This document shows, piece after piece, positions 24,457-33,300 of a stretch of DNA of 64,000 nucleotides (its first letter is position 1; each line of letters begins with the position of its first letter). A program made the position numbers and the translations under genes. Under the pieces are notes generated by a model. It was not told where the DNA came from, did no database searches, and saw only the letters and a list, made by a program, of their open reading frames with translations. Source of the stretch: Wenzhouxiangellaceae bacterium (GTDB lineage Bacteria > Pseudomonadota > Gammaproteobacteria > Xanthomonadales > Wenzhouxiangellaceae); NCBI GenBank assembly GCA_028289455.1, contig JANQPN010000033.1, forward strand, positions 58,981 to 122,980, given 5' to 3'.

Positions 24457-26130
24457 TCAGCCTGAGTCGGGATTACGGCTGCTGATCCAGTGCACAGCAT
24501 CATCATGATGTTTTTGCGCATGGGGCAAAAAACGCTTTTCAATAATATGCCGTTTCACTTTTAATGTCGGCGTCAATTCGCCGGTTTCCGGACTCCATAC
24601 AGAGTCGGCTATCAATACTTTGCCTACCCGCTCATGTTTTTCCAGTGACTCGTTGACATTGCTCAGAGTGATATGCAGTGAATCAGCCACCTCGGTGCTG
24701 CTTTGCGATCTGGCGTGCTCGCTCAAATTAACCACCAGCACGGGTTGTTTCAACAATGTACCCATTAAGCACATTTGCTCAATATACTGGTTTTCAGCAA
24801 ATTGCTTCTCAATCGGAATGGGGGCTACATATTTCCCTTTTTCTGTTTTGAAAATATCTTTTTTGCGGCCGGTTATCGATACATAACCCTGCTCATCCAT
24901 CGACCCCAGATCACCGGTATGCACATAGCCGTTGCGGATGGTCTCGCGGGTATTTTGCTCGTCTTTGTAATAACCCAGCATGGTTGAATCGGTGCGCATC
25001 AGAATTTCACCGTCATCAGCGATTTTTATTTCGCAGTTTTTCCCGGGATGACAAATAGTCCCGAATTTCACCGGCATGCCCGGTTTTGCCACGCAGCCAA
25101 CTGCCAGGCTTTCGGTCATGCCCCAACCTTCGCTGATTGTAATGCCCAGCTTTTGATACCACTCCAGTATTTTTTCCGACAATGGCGCTGAGCCACTGAC
25201 AAAAAGACGGGTATGCCTGAACCCCAGTTTTTTCCGAATGGCTTTTTTGGTTAACCCGCTGATCACCGGGATTTTCAGCAACCGGTCCAGCTTTTGCTGC
25301 GGCATGTTTTCCAGTACCCCTTTTTGAAACAAGGTCCAAAGCCGGGGCACCGAACCGAATACTGTTGGCGAGGCCGTTTGCAGATCCCGAGAAAAGGTAT
25401 CCAGAGATTCGACAAAGTAGCACTGAAAACCGTAGGTTAAAAAACCCGATTCTATATAGCCACGCTCTGTGCAATGCGCCAACGGCAGGTATGACAGACA
25501 CCGGTCCCGGCTGTCTATCTGCAGACGCTGTCCAGTATTGCGACCTGCATTCACATAATTGGCAAAACTGTGCATCACACCTTTGGGTTGTCCGGTGCTG
25601 CCGGAGGTATACAGGATGGTCATCAGCTCATCAGGCGCTGGAACAAAGTCCGGCTCGCTTACCTGCCGGCTCAGCAACTCGTCCCATTGATGTTGGGCCT
25701 GCATTGTTGGATAGGGAAACGCCAGCCTGATAACGTCGGAACCTACACCAGTCTGCTGGTCATGATAGTTATCCAGCTTACCGATAAAAACGGCCTCGCA
25801 CTCAGCATGCTTAAGTATGTATTCAATGGTTTCCGCATTGGCCGTCGGGTAAATCGGCACACTGATGAAGCCACCCAGCATCAAGGCAAAATCAGTAATA
25901 AACCACTCTGCACAGTTCTTGGACAAGATCGCGACTTTAGCGCCTCGGGCTAAACCAATTCCTGATAAAGCGCCAGCCAATTGCCGGGCCTGCTGATAAA
26001 TATCCCGCCAGGTAAAGGCTTTTAACCGTCCGTCAACCGGCTGAAAAAGTACCGCTCGATCAGCCGAATGCTCAGCCCAGAATCGCAGTTTCTCAGTGGG
26101 CAGTAATAAATCGCTGGTATTGGTTCTCAT
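24457..26130 (-). CDS. AMP-dependent synthetase/ligase (long-chain acyl-CoA synthetase-like)
   Basis: A 557-residue ANL-superfamily adenylate-forming enzyme. The phosphate-binding loop is ILYTSGSTGQPKG, A5 is EGWGMTESLAVG, and the A7/A8 region is YVHTGDLGSMDEQGYVSITG with RKKDIFKTEKGKYV. Length and layout fit long-chain fatty-acyl-CoA synthetases. The predicted reaction is ATP-dependent CoA activation of a carboxylic acid. It lies in a tight operon with the DsrE gene (22 bases upstream) and the gene after it (3 bases). Confidence 0.86.
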   Translation of the reverse strand: MRTNTSDLLLPTEKLRFWAEHSADRAVLFQPVDGRLKAFTWRDIYQQARQLAGALSGIGLARGAKVAILSKNCAEWFITDFALMLGGFISVPIYPTANAETIEYILKHAECEAVFIGKLDNYHDQQTGVGSDVIRLAFPYPTMQAQHQWDELLSRQVSEPDFVPAPDELMTILYTSGSTGQPKGVMHSFANYVNAGRNTGQRLQIDSRDRCLSYLPLAHCTERGYIESGFLTYGFQCYFVESLDTFSRDLQTASPTVFGSVPRLWTLFQKGVLENMPQQKLDRLLKIPVISGLTKKAIRKKLGFRHTRLFVSGSAPLSEKILEWYQKLGITISEGWGMTESLAVGCVAKPGMPVKFGTICHPGKNCEIKIADDGEILMRTDSTMLGYYKDEQNTRETIRNGYVHTGDLGSMDEQGYVSITGRKKDIFKTEKGKYVAPIPIEKQFAENQYIEQMCLMGTLLKQPVLVVNLSEHARSQSSTEVADSLHITLSNVNESLEKHERVGKVLIADSVWSPETGELTPTLKVKRHIIEKRFLPHAQKHHDDAVHWISSRNPDSG

Positions 26131-26152
26131 GGTTATATTTACCTTAGCGAAC

Positions 26153-26701
26153 TTAAAACGGATTCAATGTATAACCTTCGTTCTGCAGTAATGCATGTGC
26201 AGTCATTGCTGATAATGACATCACCACACCTGGTAGGAGATCACCTTTGCTTACCCCGTAATAAGCAGCACTCTGTCCACATACATAAACCTCCACACCT
26301 TTACTGCGCAACGCGGCAACCAACGCCGCATTGGCATTTTTACCGGCCATCAAAGGTTGATAGTGAGTATCCACTGTTACATCACGCACAGCCTGCCCGT
26401 GAATAACAAAAGCCAACCTGATGTTTTCCGGCTTAACGCCGGCTTCCACATGCATGTTCAGAAAACGTGCTCCGCTGACCAGTGACCGGTTAAGCTCACC
26501 GGCAGCTGCCGCGTCATTCACATCAAAGCTGACCTTAAATGTCGCATCAGGAGGGATAGCCTGCATCCCCGGTACATCAGCTATCGGGCCGAACTCCGGA
26601 ATAAACGATCCTGCGTGGAAACCGGCCGGCTGCGCAACCGCCTCGGATAACATCAGAAAGCTGACCAGTAAGCCGGCAATCAGCTTATAAAATAACGGCA
26701 T
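26153..26701 (-). CDS. Exported DsrE-family protein
   Basis: A 182-residue protein with a signal peptide (MPLFYKLIAGLLVSFLMLSEAVA) and a DsrE/DsrF-like domain: FKVSFDVNDAAAAGELNRSL, IRLAFVIHGQAV, ANAALVAALRSKGVEVYVCG. A cysteine (VYVCGQS) lies at the position used for sulfur handling in some relatives, but the role here is unproven. First gene of the operon running down to 23926. Confidence 0.8.
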   Translation of the reverse strand: MPLFYKLIAGLLVSFLMLSEAVAQPAGFHAGSFIPEFGPIADVPGMQAIPPDATFKVSFDVNDAAAAGELNRSLVSGARFLNMHVEAGVKPENIRLAFVIHGQAVRDVTVDTHYQPLMAGKNANAALVAALRSKGVEVYVCGQSAAYYGVSKGDLLPGVVMSLSAMTAHALLQNEGYTLNPF

Positions 26702-27076
26702 TTCAACTCCTTCTTATAGTTCTATTCAGATGGTTGCTGTGCACAATCCCTATGCATGACCCAACCATTGGCTCCAATACCATATCAGCAATGGTCGGGG
26801 GTGTGCTTGAAACGGGCTTTGTCGCGAATAATCAGTCCTGCATATCCCATAGGCAATTACCGCAATCTTCCCCATCCATCCGGCTACTGCAGGTCAAATT
26901 GTTTCGCTGAATTATTTAGCATACACTGGATGCATTGCATCACAATGCACTAACAGGGGGTTTCCGGGTTTGCAGTGACTGCTGATAACCAGCATTCAGT
27001 TTCACTTGCCGATCAACCTGATAACTCCCTGCCGGCTGTCCTGACAGCCTTATTTTTCACCATACAGGAGGGAGTC
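26702..27076. other. Divergent intergenic region (375 bp)
   Basis: Between the DsrE operon (minus) and the amine oxidase gene (plus). It contains the inverted repeat TGCATTG-CATCA-CAATGCA (26931-26949), a candidate operator, and a strong ribosome site AGGAGGGAG (27067-27075). No gene is supported here. The upstream in-frame reading of the oxidase from 26975 is not used because the ribosome site points to ATG 27077. Confidence 0.55.
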
Positions 27077-29008
27077 ATGTCTGCAGATCATCAAAGCCGT
27101 TTGGATTTTATTCAACAAAACCCCAGGGCCCGGGCCTGGGCCAGCCTTGCCGATGCAACCGAACAGCAACAGAAAATCACCCCCGGGTCCATACAGCTGG
27201 AATCCGGTTGTTTTTCCGGTAAAAAAGCGGTGATTATCGGCTCAGGTGTCTCTGGGCTGACTGCAGCCTATGAATTACTGGCCTGCAAAACCGGCATGGA
27301 AGTGGTTGTACTGGAAGCCAACAACCGTACCGGTGGACGCTGCCTGACCCTGCGTACCGGCGATACACTGATTGAAGATAACAACAGCGACCTGTTTCGC
27401 ACACACCCTGGCAAACCCCAGGTAGTCCGGTTCAAGCGGCCACTCGGTGATGCCGAACCTTATCTTAATGCCGGGCCCGGCCGGATCCCTTCCAGTCATA
27501 AAAGACTGCTGGATTATCTGCGCAGGTTCGGTGTGGAAATCCAGGTTTATGTAATGAACAGTGACTCCAACATGACCCAGATGAAGGGCGGTCCTTTCCA
27601 CAGTCAACCGGTGGTCAATCGCCGCCTGGTGTACAACACCAATGGATGGCTGGCGGAAATGGTTTATCAGAATGCACCCGCACTGATTGACAGCACATAC
27701 CCGGATGCCGATGAAAAACAAAAAGCCGAATTAATCAAAAACCTGAAGAGCCTGATGTGTACATTCGGCGGGCTTGATGAGAAAGGTTTTTACGTGCCAA
27801 CCGCCAATCCGGACGGACAGGATGAAACATCATCCGACCGCGGCGGCTACACCACCCTGCCTGGCGTTGACGCCGGTGAGGTTGCCAAAGCGCTGCGCCT
27901 GGAAACCCTGCTGGAATCAAAGTTCTGGTCGAAAACCCGTGTTCTGCAATCCATGGACTTTTTATGGCAGCCTACCCTGTTTCAACCGGTTGGTGGAATG
28001 GACAGAGTGCAGCACGCTTTTGCCCAGCAGGTAGCTGCCCTGGGTGGTGTCATTCACCTGAACAGCCCGGTCAGCAGAATTGATTGGAACCCTGACACGC
28101 GAAAGTATTCCGTGCATGTGGACCAGATCGGAACCGACGAAACAATAGTCCATGAAGCGGATGTGTGTTTCAGCAACGCCGCCATACCATTTTTATCGGA
28201 AATGCTGTCCGACCGTCTGCAGGGCGATGCGCCCGGACAGGGGTTTGATGATGAATTCAAGCAGGCTCTGAAAACCGTATATCAGGCACAGTTCGAACCA
28301 CACGGAACACCCAAAGAATCCGGCTATATCCCGCGGTTTCTGGCGTGCACCACAAAAGTCGGCTGGCAGGCTGACAGGTATTTATGGCAGGGCAGTGAAA
28401 TAACCTCTGTCAATAAAACCGTCATCAATGACGACCGGCAGGAAACCGTAACCGTGCATAGCGTTCCCGATTCTGAGATTGGTGTAGTACCCATCTTCGG
28501 CGGTATCTCCTGGACCGATCACAGCATCACCCAGATATGGTATCCATCCAATGACTACCATGACAAAAAAGGGACCTTAACCGGCTGCTACAACTTTTCT
28601 GAAAATGCCTACAAGATGGGCATACTGCCGGTTTGCGACCGCCTGGACATTGCCCGCGATGGCGCCAGTGGCTTCAGCGAGGCATTCGCCAACGGTCTTG
28701 ATGATGGTGTTGCTATTGCCTGGCAGAACATGCCGCATATCAAAGGCGGCTGGGCTCAATGGCACACGGTTGGTAAAACCACTGAAGAAAGCGTCGCCAC
28801 ATTCAACGTGCTGATCCAGGGCACAGGTGTGGACGGCAGTGATCCAAATTTCTTTATTGTTGGCGATCAGCTTTCATCACTGCCGGGCTGGCAGGAAGGC
28901 GCAATTGCCGCGGCTATCAATGCGCTGGACAGGTTAAGACGTCCTGATCTGGCTGTACAGCATTTATCTGTACTGCCGGATACCCGCATAATGGTTGAAG
29001 GTGTATGA
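27077..29008 (+). CDS. Flavin-dependent amine oxidase
   Basis: A 643-residue flavoprotein. The FAD-binding GxGxxG is at G56 (AVIIGSGVSGLTAAYEL), followed by VVVLEANNRTGGRCLTLRTG. The C-terminal FAD contact is FIVGDQLSSLPGWQEGAIAA, a pattern typical of L-amino-acid oxidase/tryptophan-2-monooxygenase-like amine oxidases. No signal peptide is seen after the start at ATG 27077. The substrate is unknown, but the neighbouring transporter and DDAH suggest amines or amino acids (inference). Confidence 0.88.
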   Translation: MSADHQSRLDFIQQNPRARAWASLADATEQQQKITPGSIQLESGCFSGKKAVIIGSGVSGLTAAYELLACKTGMEVVVLEANNRTGGRCLTLRTGDTLIEDNNSDLFRTHPGKPQVVRFKRPLGDAEPYLNAGPGRIPSSHKRLLDYLRRFGVEIQVYVMNSDSNMTQMKGGPFHSQPVVNRRLVYNTNGWLAEMVYQNAPALIDSTYPDADEKQKAELIKNLKSLMCTFGGLDEKGFYVPTANPDGQDETSSDRGGYTTLPGVDAGEVAKALRLETLLESKFWSKTRVLQSMDFLWQPTLFQPVGGMDRVQHAFAQQVAALGGVIHLNSPVSRIDWNPDTRKYSVHVDQIGTDETIVHEADVCFSNAAIPFLSEMLSDRLQGDAPGQGFDDEFKQALKTVYQAQFEPHGTPKESGYIPRFLACTTKVGWQADRYLWQGSEITSVNKTVINDDRQETVTVHSVPDSEIGVVPIFGGISWTDHSITQIWYPSNDYHDKKGTLTGCYNFSENAYKMGILPVCDRLDIARDGASGFSEAFANGLDDGVAIAWQNMPHIKGGWAQWHTVGKTTEESVATFNVLIQGTGVDGSDPNFFIVGDQLSSLPGWQEGAIAAAINALDRLRRPDLAVQHLSVLPDTRIMVEGV

Positions 29009-29038
29009 TCTGCAACTCTCCTGATCAATGGCTGCCAG

Positions 29039-30112
29039 ATGCAAACCACTATACGGCTCATCAAGCTGCTCGGCCTGCTGATAATTGCAGCAGCCGGGTA
29101 TTTATTATTATGGCCGACCAGTGTCGACCCGGTGGAATGGCAACCTGCCACCAACCCTGGTTTTGCCGGTGATTTTGAGCGTAATCAGCATCTCGCCGAT
29201 ATCCAAACGCTAAACCCTGCGCTTGGATTCGGACCCGAAGATGTCACCCGCGATGACGTGGGTTACTTCTATACCGGACTGCAGGATGGCCGGATAATCC
29301 GCTTCAGCCCCGACGGCAGGGAAATCAACGAATTCGCCAATACCGGCGGACGGCCATTGGGCATGCAGGTCAGCACCGCCGGCAACCTGATTGTTGCCGA
29401 TGCCTTTCGTGGCCTGCTGTCGGTTGATCTGCTCGGCAGGGTCACTGTGCTGACCAGTGAGGCCGACGGAAAACCATTGGTATTTACTGATGATCTGGAT
29501 ATCTCCAGCGATGGAATAGTGTGGTTCAGCGATGCTTCACAGCGATTTGATCAGCATAATTACACGCTGGACTTTCTGGAAGGCCGGCCCACCGGCCGGC
29601 TGCTGAGCTATTCATTTGACACCGGTGAAACCACTGTCCATCTGGACAATCTGCATTTTGCCAACGGCGTCGCCCTGAGTCCAAATGAAGATTATGTCCT
29701 GGTCAATGAAACCTATGCCGCCCGCATTACCCGCTATTGGATTTCAGGCCCCAAGCGGGGCAGCAGAGACACTTTTATCGATTCGCTGCCCGGGTACCCC
29801 GATAATATTTCATATAACGGTAATGGTATTTTCTGGGTAGCTATGCCGGCTCCACGCACAACCCAGCTGGATGATCTTGCCGGCAAGCCTTTTATTCGCA
29901 AGGTAGTCTCCCGTCTGCCGGCATTTCTGCGCAGCCGCCTGGCGGTTCAATTTACCTGGGTTCTTGGCATCGACCTTCAAGGCAATGTCATTTATAACCT
30001 GCAAGCGGATGACATCCCCTACTCAACCATTACCAGTGTTAATGAATTTGACGATGTTCTGTATTTCGGCAGCATTGGCATGGATACCGTCGGATATATC
30101 CCGATTCCGTAG
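29039..30112 (+). CDS. Strictosidine-synthase/SMP-30-like beta-propeller protein
   Basis: A 357-residue protein with an N-terminal membrane anchor or signal (LIKLLGLLIIAAAGYLLLW). It has a six-bladed propeller of the strictosidine synthase/SMP-30 type: GPEDVTRDDVGYFYTGLQDG, GRPLGMQVSTAGNLIVADAF, DDLDISSDGIVWFSDASQRF, FANGVALSPNEDYVLVNETY and DNISYNGNGIFWVAMPAPR. Relatives include gluconolactonases and the animal APMAP protein. It lies 30 bases downstream of the amine oxidase and is probably co-transcribed. Confidence 0.84.
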   Translation: MQTTIRLIKLLGLLIIAAAGYLLLWPTSVDPVEWQPATNPGFAGDFERNQHLADIQTLNPALGFGPEDVTRDDVGYFYTGLQDGRIIRFSPDGREINEFANTGGRPLGMQVSTAGNLIVADAFRGLLSVDLLGRVTVLTSEADGKPLVFTDDLDISSDGIVWFSDASQRFDQHNYTLDFLEGRPTGRLLSYSFDTGETTVHLDNLHFANGVALSPNEDYVLVNETYAARITRYWISGPKRGSRDTFIDSLPGYPDNISYNGNGIFWVAMPAPRTTQLDDLAGKPFIRKVVSRLPAFLRSRLAVQFTWVLGIDLQGNVIYNLQADDIPYSTITSVNEFDDVLYFGSIGMDTVGYIPIP

Positions 30113-30156
30113 TCCTGCAACTGTTGTAATCTGCAGTCATTGATAGAAGCGGCTGT

Positions 30157-30570
30157 TTATGCCGCCATCGTTTTCAGGTGCCCGGAAACATAATCATACT
30201 GATACGTCGTTATTTCATGCAGATTGTCGTCAGGATCTTTGAAGTAAAGCGACCACGAGACGCGGTGATCTGCACACCTCATCAACAGACCATGCGCTTC
30301 CAGATGCGTTTTCCACGCCAGAAAGTTCTCACCGTCGGCAGCCATTGCCAGTGCTGTGGAAGCAGTGAACGATTCTCTCTGAAATAACGCCAGATGAATT
30401 TTTCCTGTAGCATCCTGCAGGGTCAGAGGACCGTGTTCATCAGCCCAAATCTTCAATTCATCCACCACTGAAAAACCCAGTTTTTCCCGGTACCACTCAC
30501 CCGCTGCTGTTCTGTCGCTGACATAGATATGAATATGATCAATGCCGGTTAATTTTGGAATGCTGTTCAT
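30157..30570 (-). CDS. VOC-family (glyoxalase/FosA-like) protein
   Basis: A 137-residue VOC protein: GIDHIHIYVSDRTAAGEWYR, LALFQRES and a terminal SLYFKDPDDNLHEITTY, where H and E are typical metal ligands. FosA-like glutathione-type enzymes are similar, but the substrate is uncertain. Its orientation is opposite to its neighbours. The 257-base gap upstream, to the symporter gene, has no other gene. Confidence 0.82.
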   Translation of the reverse strand: MNSIPKLTGIDHIHIYVSDRTAAGEWYREKLGFSVVDELKIWADEHGPLTLQDATGKIHLALFQRESFTASTALAMAADGENFLAWKTHLEAHGLLMRCADHRVSWSLYFKDPDDNLHEITTYQYDYVSGHLKTMAA

Positions 30571-30827
30571 CGGATTAGCTCAGTAATTTGCAGTTCAAGC
30601 CGGCAGCATAAAACCTCAACCAAACTTTAGGTCAAGCCATGAACTCTATCTTGAGACATCCAATGCAATTCCCTGTGATCCGGCTAATATGGCTGCGCAA
30701 TGATGGCTAATCCGGCACCGGATAATGCTCAAGCCAGTTAACTGTTTATAGACAGTCAATAGTTTTTGACTTTATTTTGGTTGAAAATACCGGCACCCTT
30801 GCCGTGCTTAAAACCTGGAGCCGATAC

Positions 30828-32306
30828 ATGACCGAAACCAACATCATCGCTGCAATACTATTGGTCTATCTTGGTTTTATGCTCACCATCGGCATCTGGG
30901 CCAGGCGCAGCGCCGGCACCAGCGAGGGGTATTTTCTAGCCGGGCGAAAGCTGCCTTACTGGATTGCAGCATTCAGTATGAATGCAACCGGAGAAAGTGC
31001 CTGGCTGCTGCTGGGGTTGTCTGGGGCAGCCTACCTGACCGGCCTGCAGGCCTTCTGGATTGTCGCTGGAGAAGTCATCGGCGTTGCCCTGGCCTGGCTG
31101 CTGGTGGCGAAAAAACTGAATCATGACTCACGCAGACTCGGGGCAATTACTGTTCCTGATTTTCTGGCGGAGAGCTTCACCGGGACACAAGCCGGCAGCC
31201 ACGCAACCAAAATACGTCTGATAAGCGTCGTCATTATTTTGTCGATGGCAGTTGCCTACATTGCTGCGCAGATGCTGGCTACCGGCAAGGCATTTAATGT
31301 ATTCCTGAACTGGAACTATGCCACCGGTGTGTGGGTTGGTGGGCTGGTTACTGTTGCCTACACCGCATTCGGCGGCTTCAAGGCCGTGGCTTATACCGAT
31401 GCGGTACAGGCTTTACTGATGTTGTTTGCGCTGGTAGCGATTCCCGTGGCCGGGTTGATTCATATCGGTGGGTTTGCACCGTTATGGGAGGGTTTGCAAA
31501 GTGCCGGTCCCGCCTATGCATCGCTGCTGGGTGCAACGGATATCACCACCTTCTCCATTATTGCAATACTCAGTGCAGTTGCCATAGGCCTGCCGATGCT
31601 GGGCGTTCCGCAGTTGCTGGTCCGTTTTATGGCCATCAGAGATACCTCCGAGGTTAAAAAGGCAGCCGGCGTTTCTGTTGTGGTAATACTGCTGTTTGAT
31701 GCAGGAGCGGTTGCTACCGGTCTGGTCGGACGGGTGTTGTTCCCGGATCTCATCAGTATTGGCGGAGACAGTGAAAACATCATGCCGACACTTGCCCGGG
31801 AACTGTTTCCACCGATAATCACCGGATTGATGGTAGTTGCTGTGTTGTCTGCGGTGATGTCTACCGTCAGTTCATTGTTGAATCTGGCATCCTCCGCATT
31901 GGTACACGACTTTTTCGGCAAAGTCCGGAACACCTTCTCCCGCTCTGAATCGTCCGGCAAAATGCGTGAAGCCACGCTGGCCATGTGGGTTACCGTGTTT
32001 ATCGGTCTGGGCGGTTGTCTGATAGCCATGCAGGAAACCGGGCTGATATTTGACCTGGTGCTGTTTGCCTGGAGTGGCCTGGGTGCTGCATTCGGACCGG
32101 TCATGCTGTGTCTGCTGCGCTGGAAAAAAACCACCCAGGCAGGTGTCATTGCCGGCATGGTTGCCGGATTCGGCACCAGCATTCTGTGGGTTGTGTTTGC
32201 CAAGGAACATTTTTACGATTTGTACGAGATGGTACCGGCCTTTATCACTGCATTGCTGGCAACCATAATTGTCAGCCGGATGACTGCCGACCCACATCGC
32301 GAATAA
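30828..32306 (+). CDS. Sodium:solute symporter (SSS family)
   Basis: A 492-residue membrane transporter with about 13 spans. SSS-family features are GYFLAGRKLPYWIAAFSM, NATGESAWLLLGLSGAAY and VAYTAFGGFKAVAYTDAVQA, then VSSLLNLASSALVHDFF. The closest known type is the sodium/proline symporter PutP group. ATG 30828 (MTETNII) is preferred to 30777 because it places the first span normally. The next gene is a DDAH 28 bases away, which suggests import of a DDAH substrate (inference). Confidence 0.87.
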   Translation: MTETNIIAAILLVYLGFMLTIGIWARRSAGTSEGYFLAGRKLPYWIAAFSMNATGESAWLLLGLSGAAYLTGLQAFWIVAGEVIGVALAWLLVAKKLNHDSRRLGAITVPDFLAESFTGTQAGSHATKIRLISVVIILSMAVAYIAAQMLATGKAFNVFLNWNYATGVWVGGLVTVAYTAFGGFKAVAYTDAVQALLMLFALVAIPVAGLIHIGGFAPLWEGLQSAGPAYASLLGATDITTFSIIAILSAVAIGLPMLGVPQLLVRFMAIRDTSEVKKAAGVSVVVILLFDAGAVATGLVGRVLFPDLISIGGDSENIMPTLARELFPPIITGLMVVAVLSAVMSTVSSLLNLASSALVHDFFGKVRNTFSRSESSGKMREATLAMWVTVFIGLGGCLIAMQETGLIFDLVLFAWSGLGAAFGPVMLCLLRWKKTTQAGVIAGMVAGFGTSILWVVFAKEHFYDLYEMVPAFITALLATIIVSRMTADPHRE

Positions 32307-32334
32307 CAGTCACACAATCAAGTGAGGATAACCA

Positions 32335-33129
32335 ATGAGCAAAGCCGCTTCTGCCTGCAGATTTAACCGGGCCATCGTTCGGTTACCGGGCGAGTCTGTG
32401 ATAAACGGTCTTAGAGCGGGCAGCGGCGAGAACCCAAGCTATACCGGCGTCTGCAATGAACACCAGGCATATATTGCAGCACTGCAGGCTGCCGGTGTAG
32501 AAGTACAGATACTCGAAGCGCTTGAAGCATTTCCGGATTCTGTGTTTGTTGAAGACCCGGCATTGGTATTCCCTGGTGCCGCTATTCTCCTACGCCCTGG
32601 AACAGCAGCCCGCGGTGGTGAAACAGCAGCCATACAGGATGCCCTGGAACAACAGTTCGAGTGCATTTATGCCATACCTCCCGGCTGCTTTGTGGAAGGC
32701 GGGGATGTACTGGTTACACCATCAAAAGTGATGATCGGGCTTTCCAGCCGTACTAATATCGACGGTGCCGATGCACTTGGGAAAATACTTGAAAAACTGG
32801 GCCGCAGCCTGGAGATTGTTACAACACCACCGGCAGTTCTGCATTTCAAAAGTGACTGTGGGCTGTTGGATGATGAGACGGTGCTGGCCACTGAGCAATT
32901 GGCTAAAACCGGTGTATTTAAAGGATTTGATCAGATCATTACACCTGTGGGTGAAGAAGCGGCAGCCAATGCATTGCGGATAAACAATATTGTGCTGTTA
33001 AGCGATCAATGCCCCCGGACTGCAGAAACTTTGGATAGACGCGGTTATACCGTTGCTCCCCTCTCCACAACTGAGATCGGCAAGATTGATGCCGGACTTT
33101 CCTGCATGTCATTACGCTGGCTTGACTGA
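32335..33129 (+). CDS. Dimethylarginine dimethylaminohydrolase-like protein
   Basis: A 264-residue amidinotransferase-superfamily enzyme of the DDAH type. Catalytic-site residues are visible: E73-D74 (FVEDPALVF), E121-G-G-D124 (CFVEGGDVLV), H170 (AVLHFKSDCG) and C257 (LSCMSLRW). DDAH hydrolyses N-methylated arginines to citrulline and methylamines. Other members act on arginine or related guanidines. The sodium symporter 28 bases upstream probably supplies its substrate (inference). AGGATAACC precedes the start. Confidence 0.88.
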   Translation: MSKAASACRFNRAIVRLPGESVINGLRAGSGENPSYTGVCNEHQAYIAALQAAGVEVQILEALEAFPDSVFVEDPALVFPGAAILLRPGTAARGGETAAIQDALEQQFECIYAIPPGCFVEGGDVLVTPSKVMIGLSSRTNIDGADALGKILEKLGRSLEIVTTPPAVLHFKSDCGLLDDETVLATEQLAKTGVFKGFDQIITPVGEEAAANALRINNIVLLSDQCPRTAETLDRRGYTVAPLSTTEIGKIDAGLSCMSLRWLD

Positions 33130-33300
33130 ATATTCTTCAGGCTTGCGTTCCGGCACCACTGACTGAATTCATTACCAGCTGCAGCGGTCCGATATAACGA
33201 ACTGCTTATCAACAACTGTCGGGATTTCAAATGGACTACCGGTGAAAAATTAGGCAAGGTATCCCGCACAGGATTCTTAAACATAAATAGAAATCAAATC

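Noticed and set aside
31514..32203. 229-codon minus-strand frame inside the symporter gene
   Set aside because: It is antisense to a strong transporter match and has proline/threonine-rich shadow composition.
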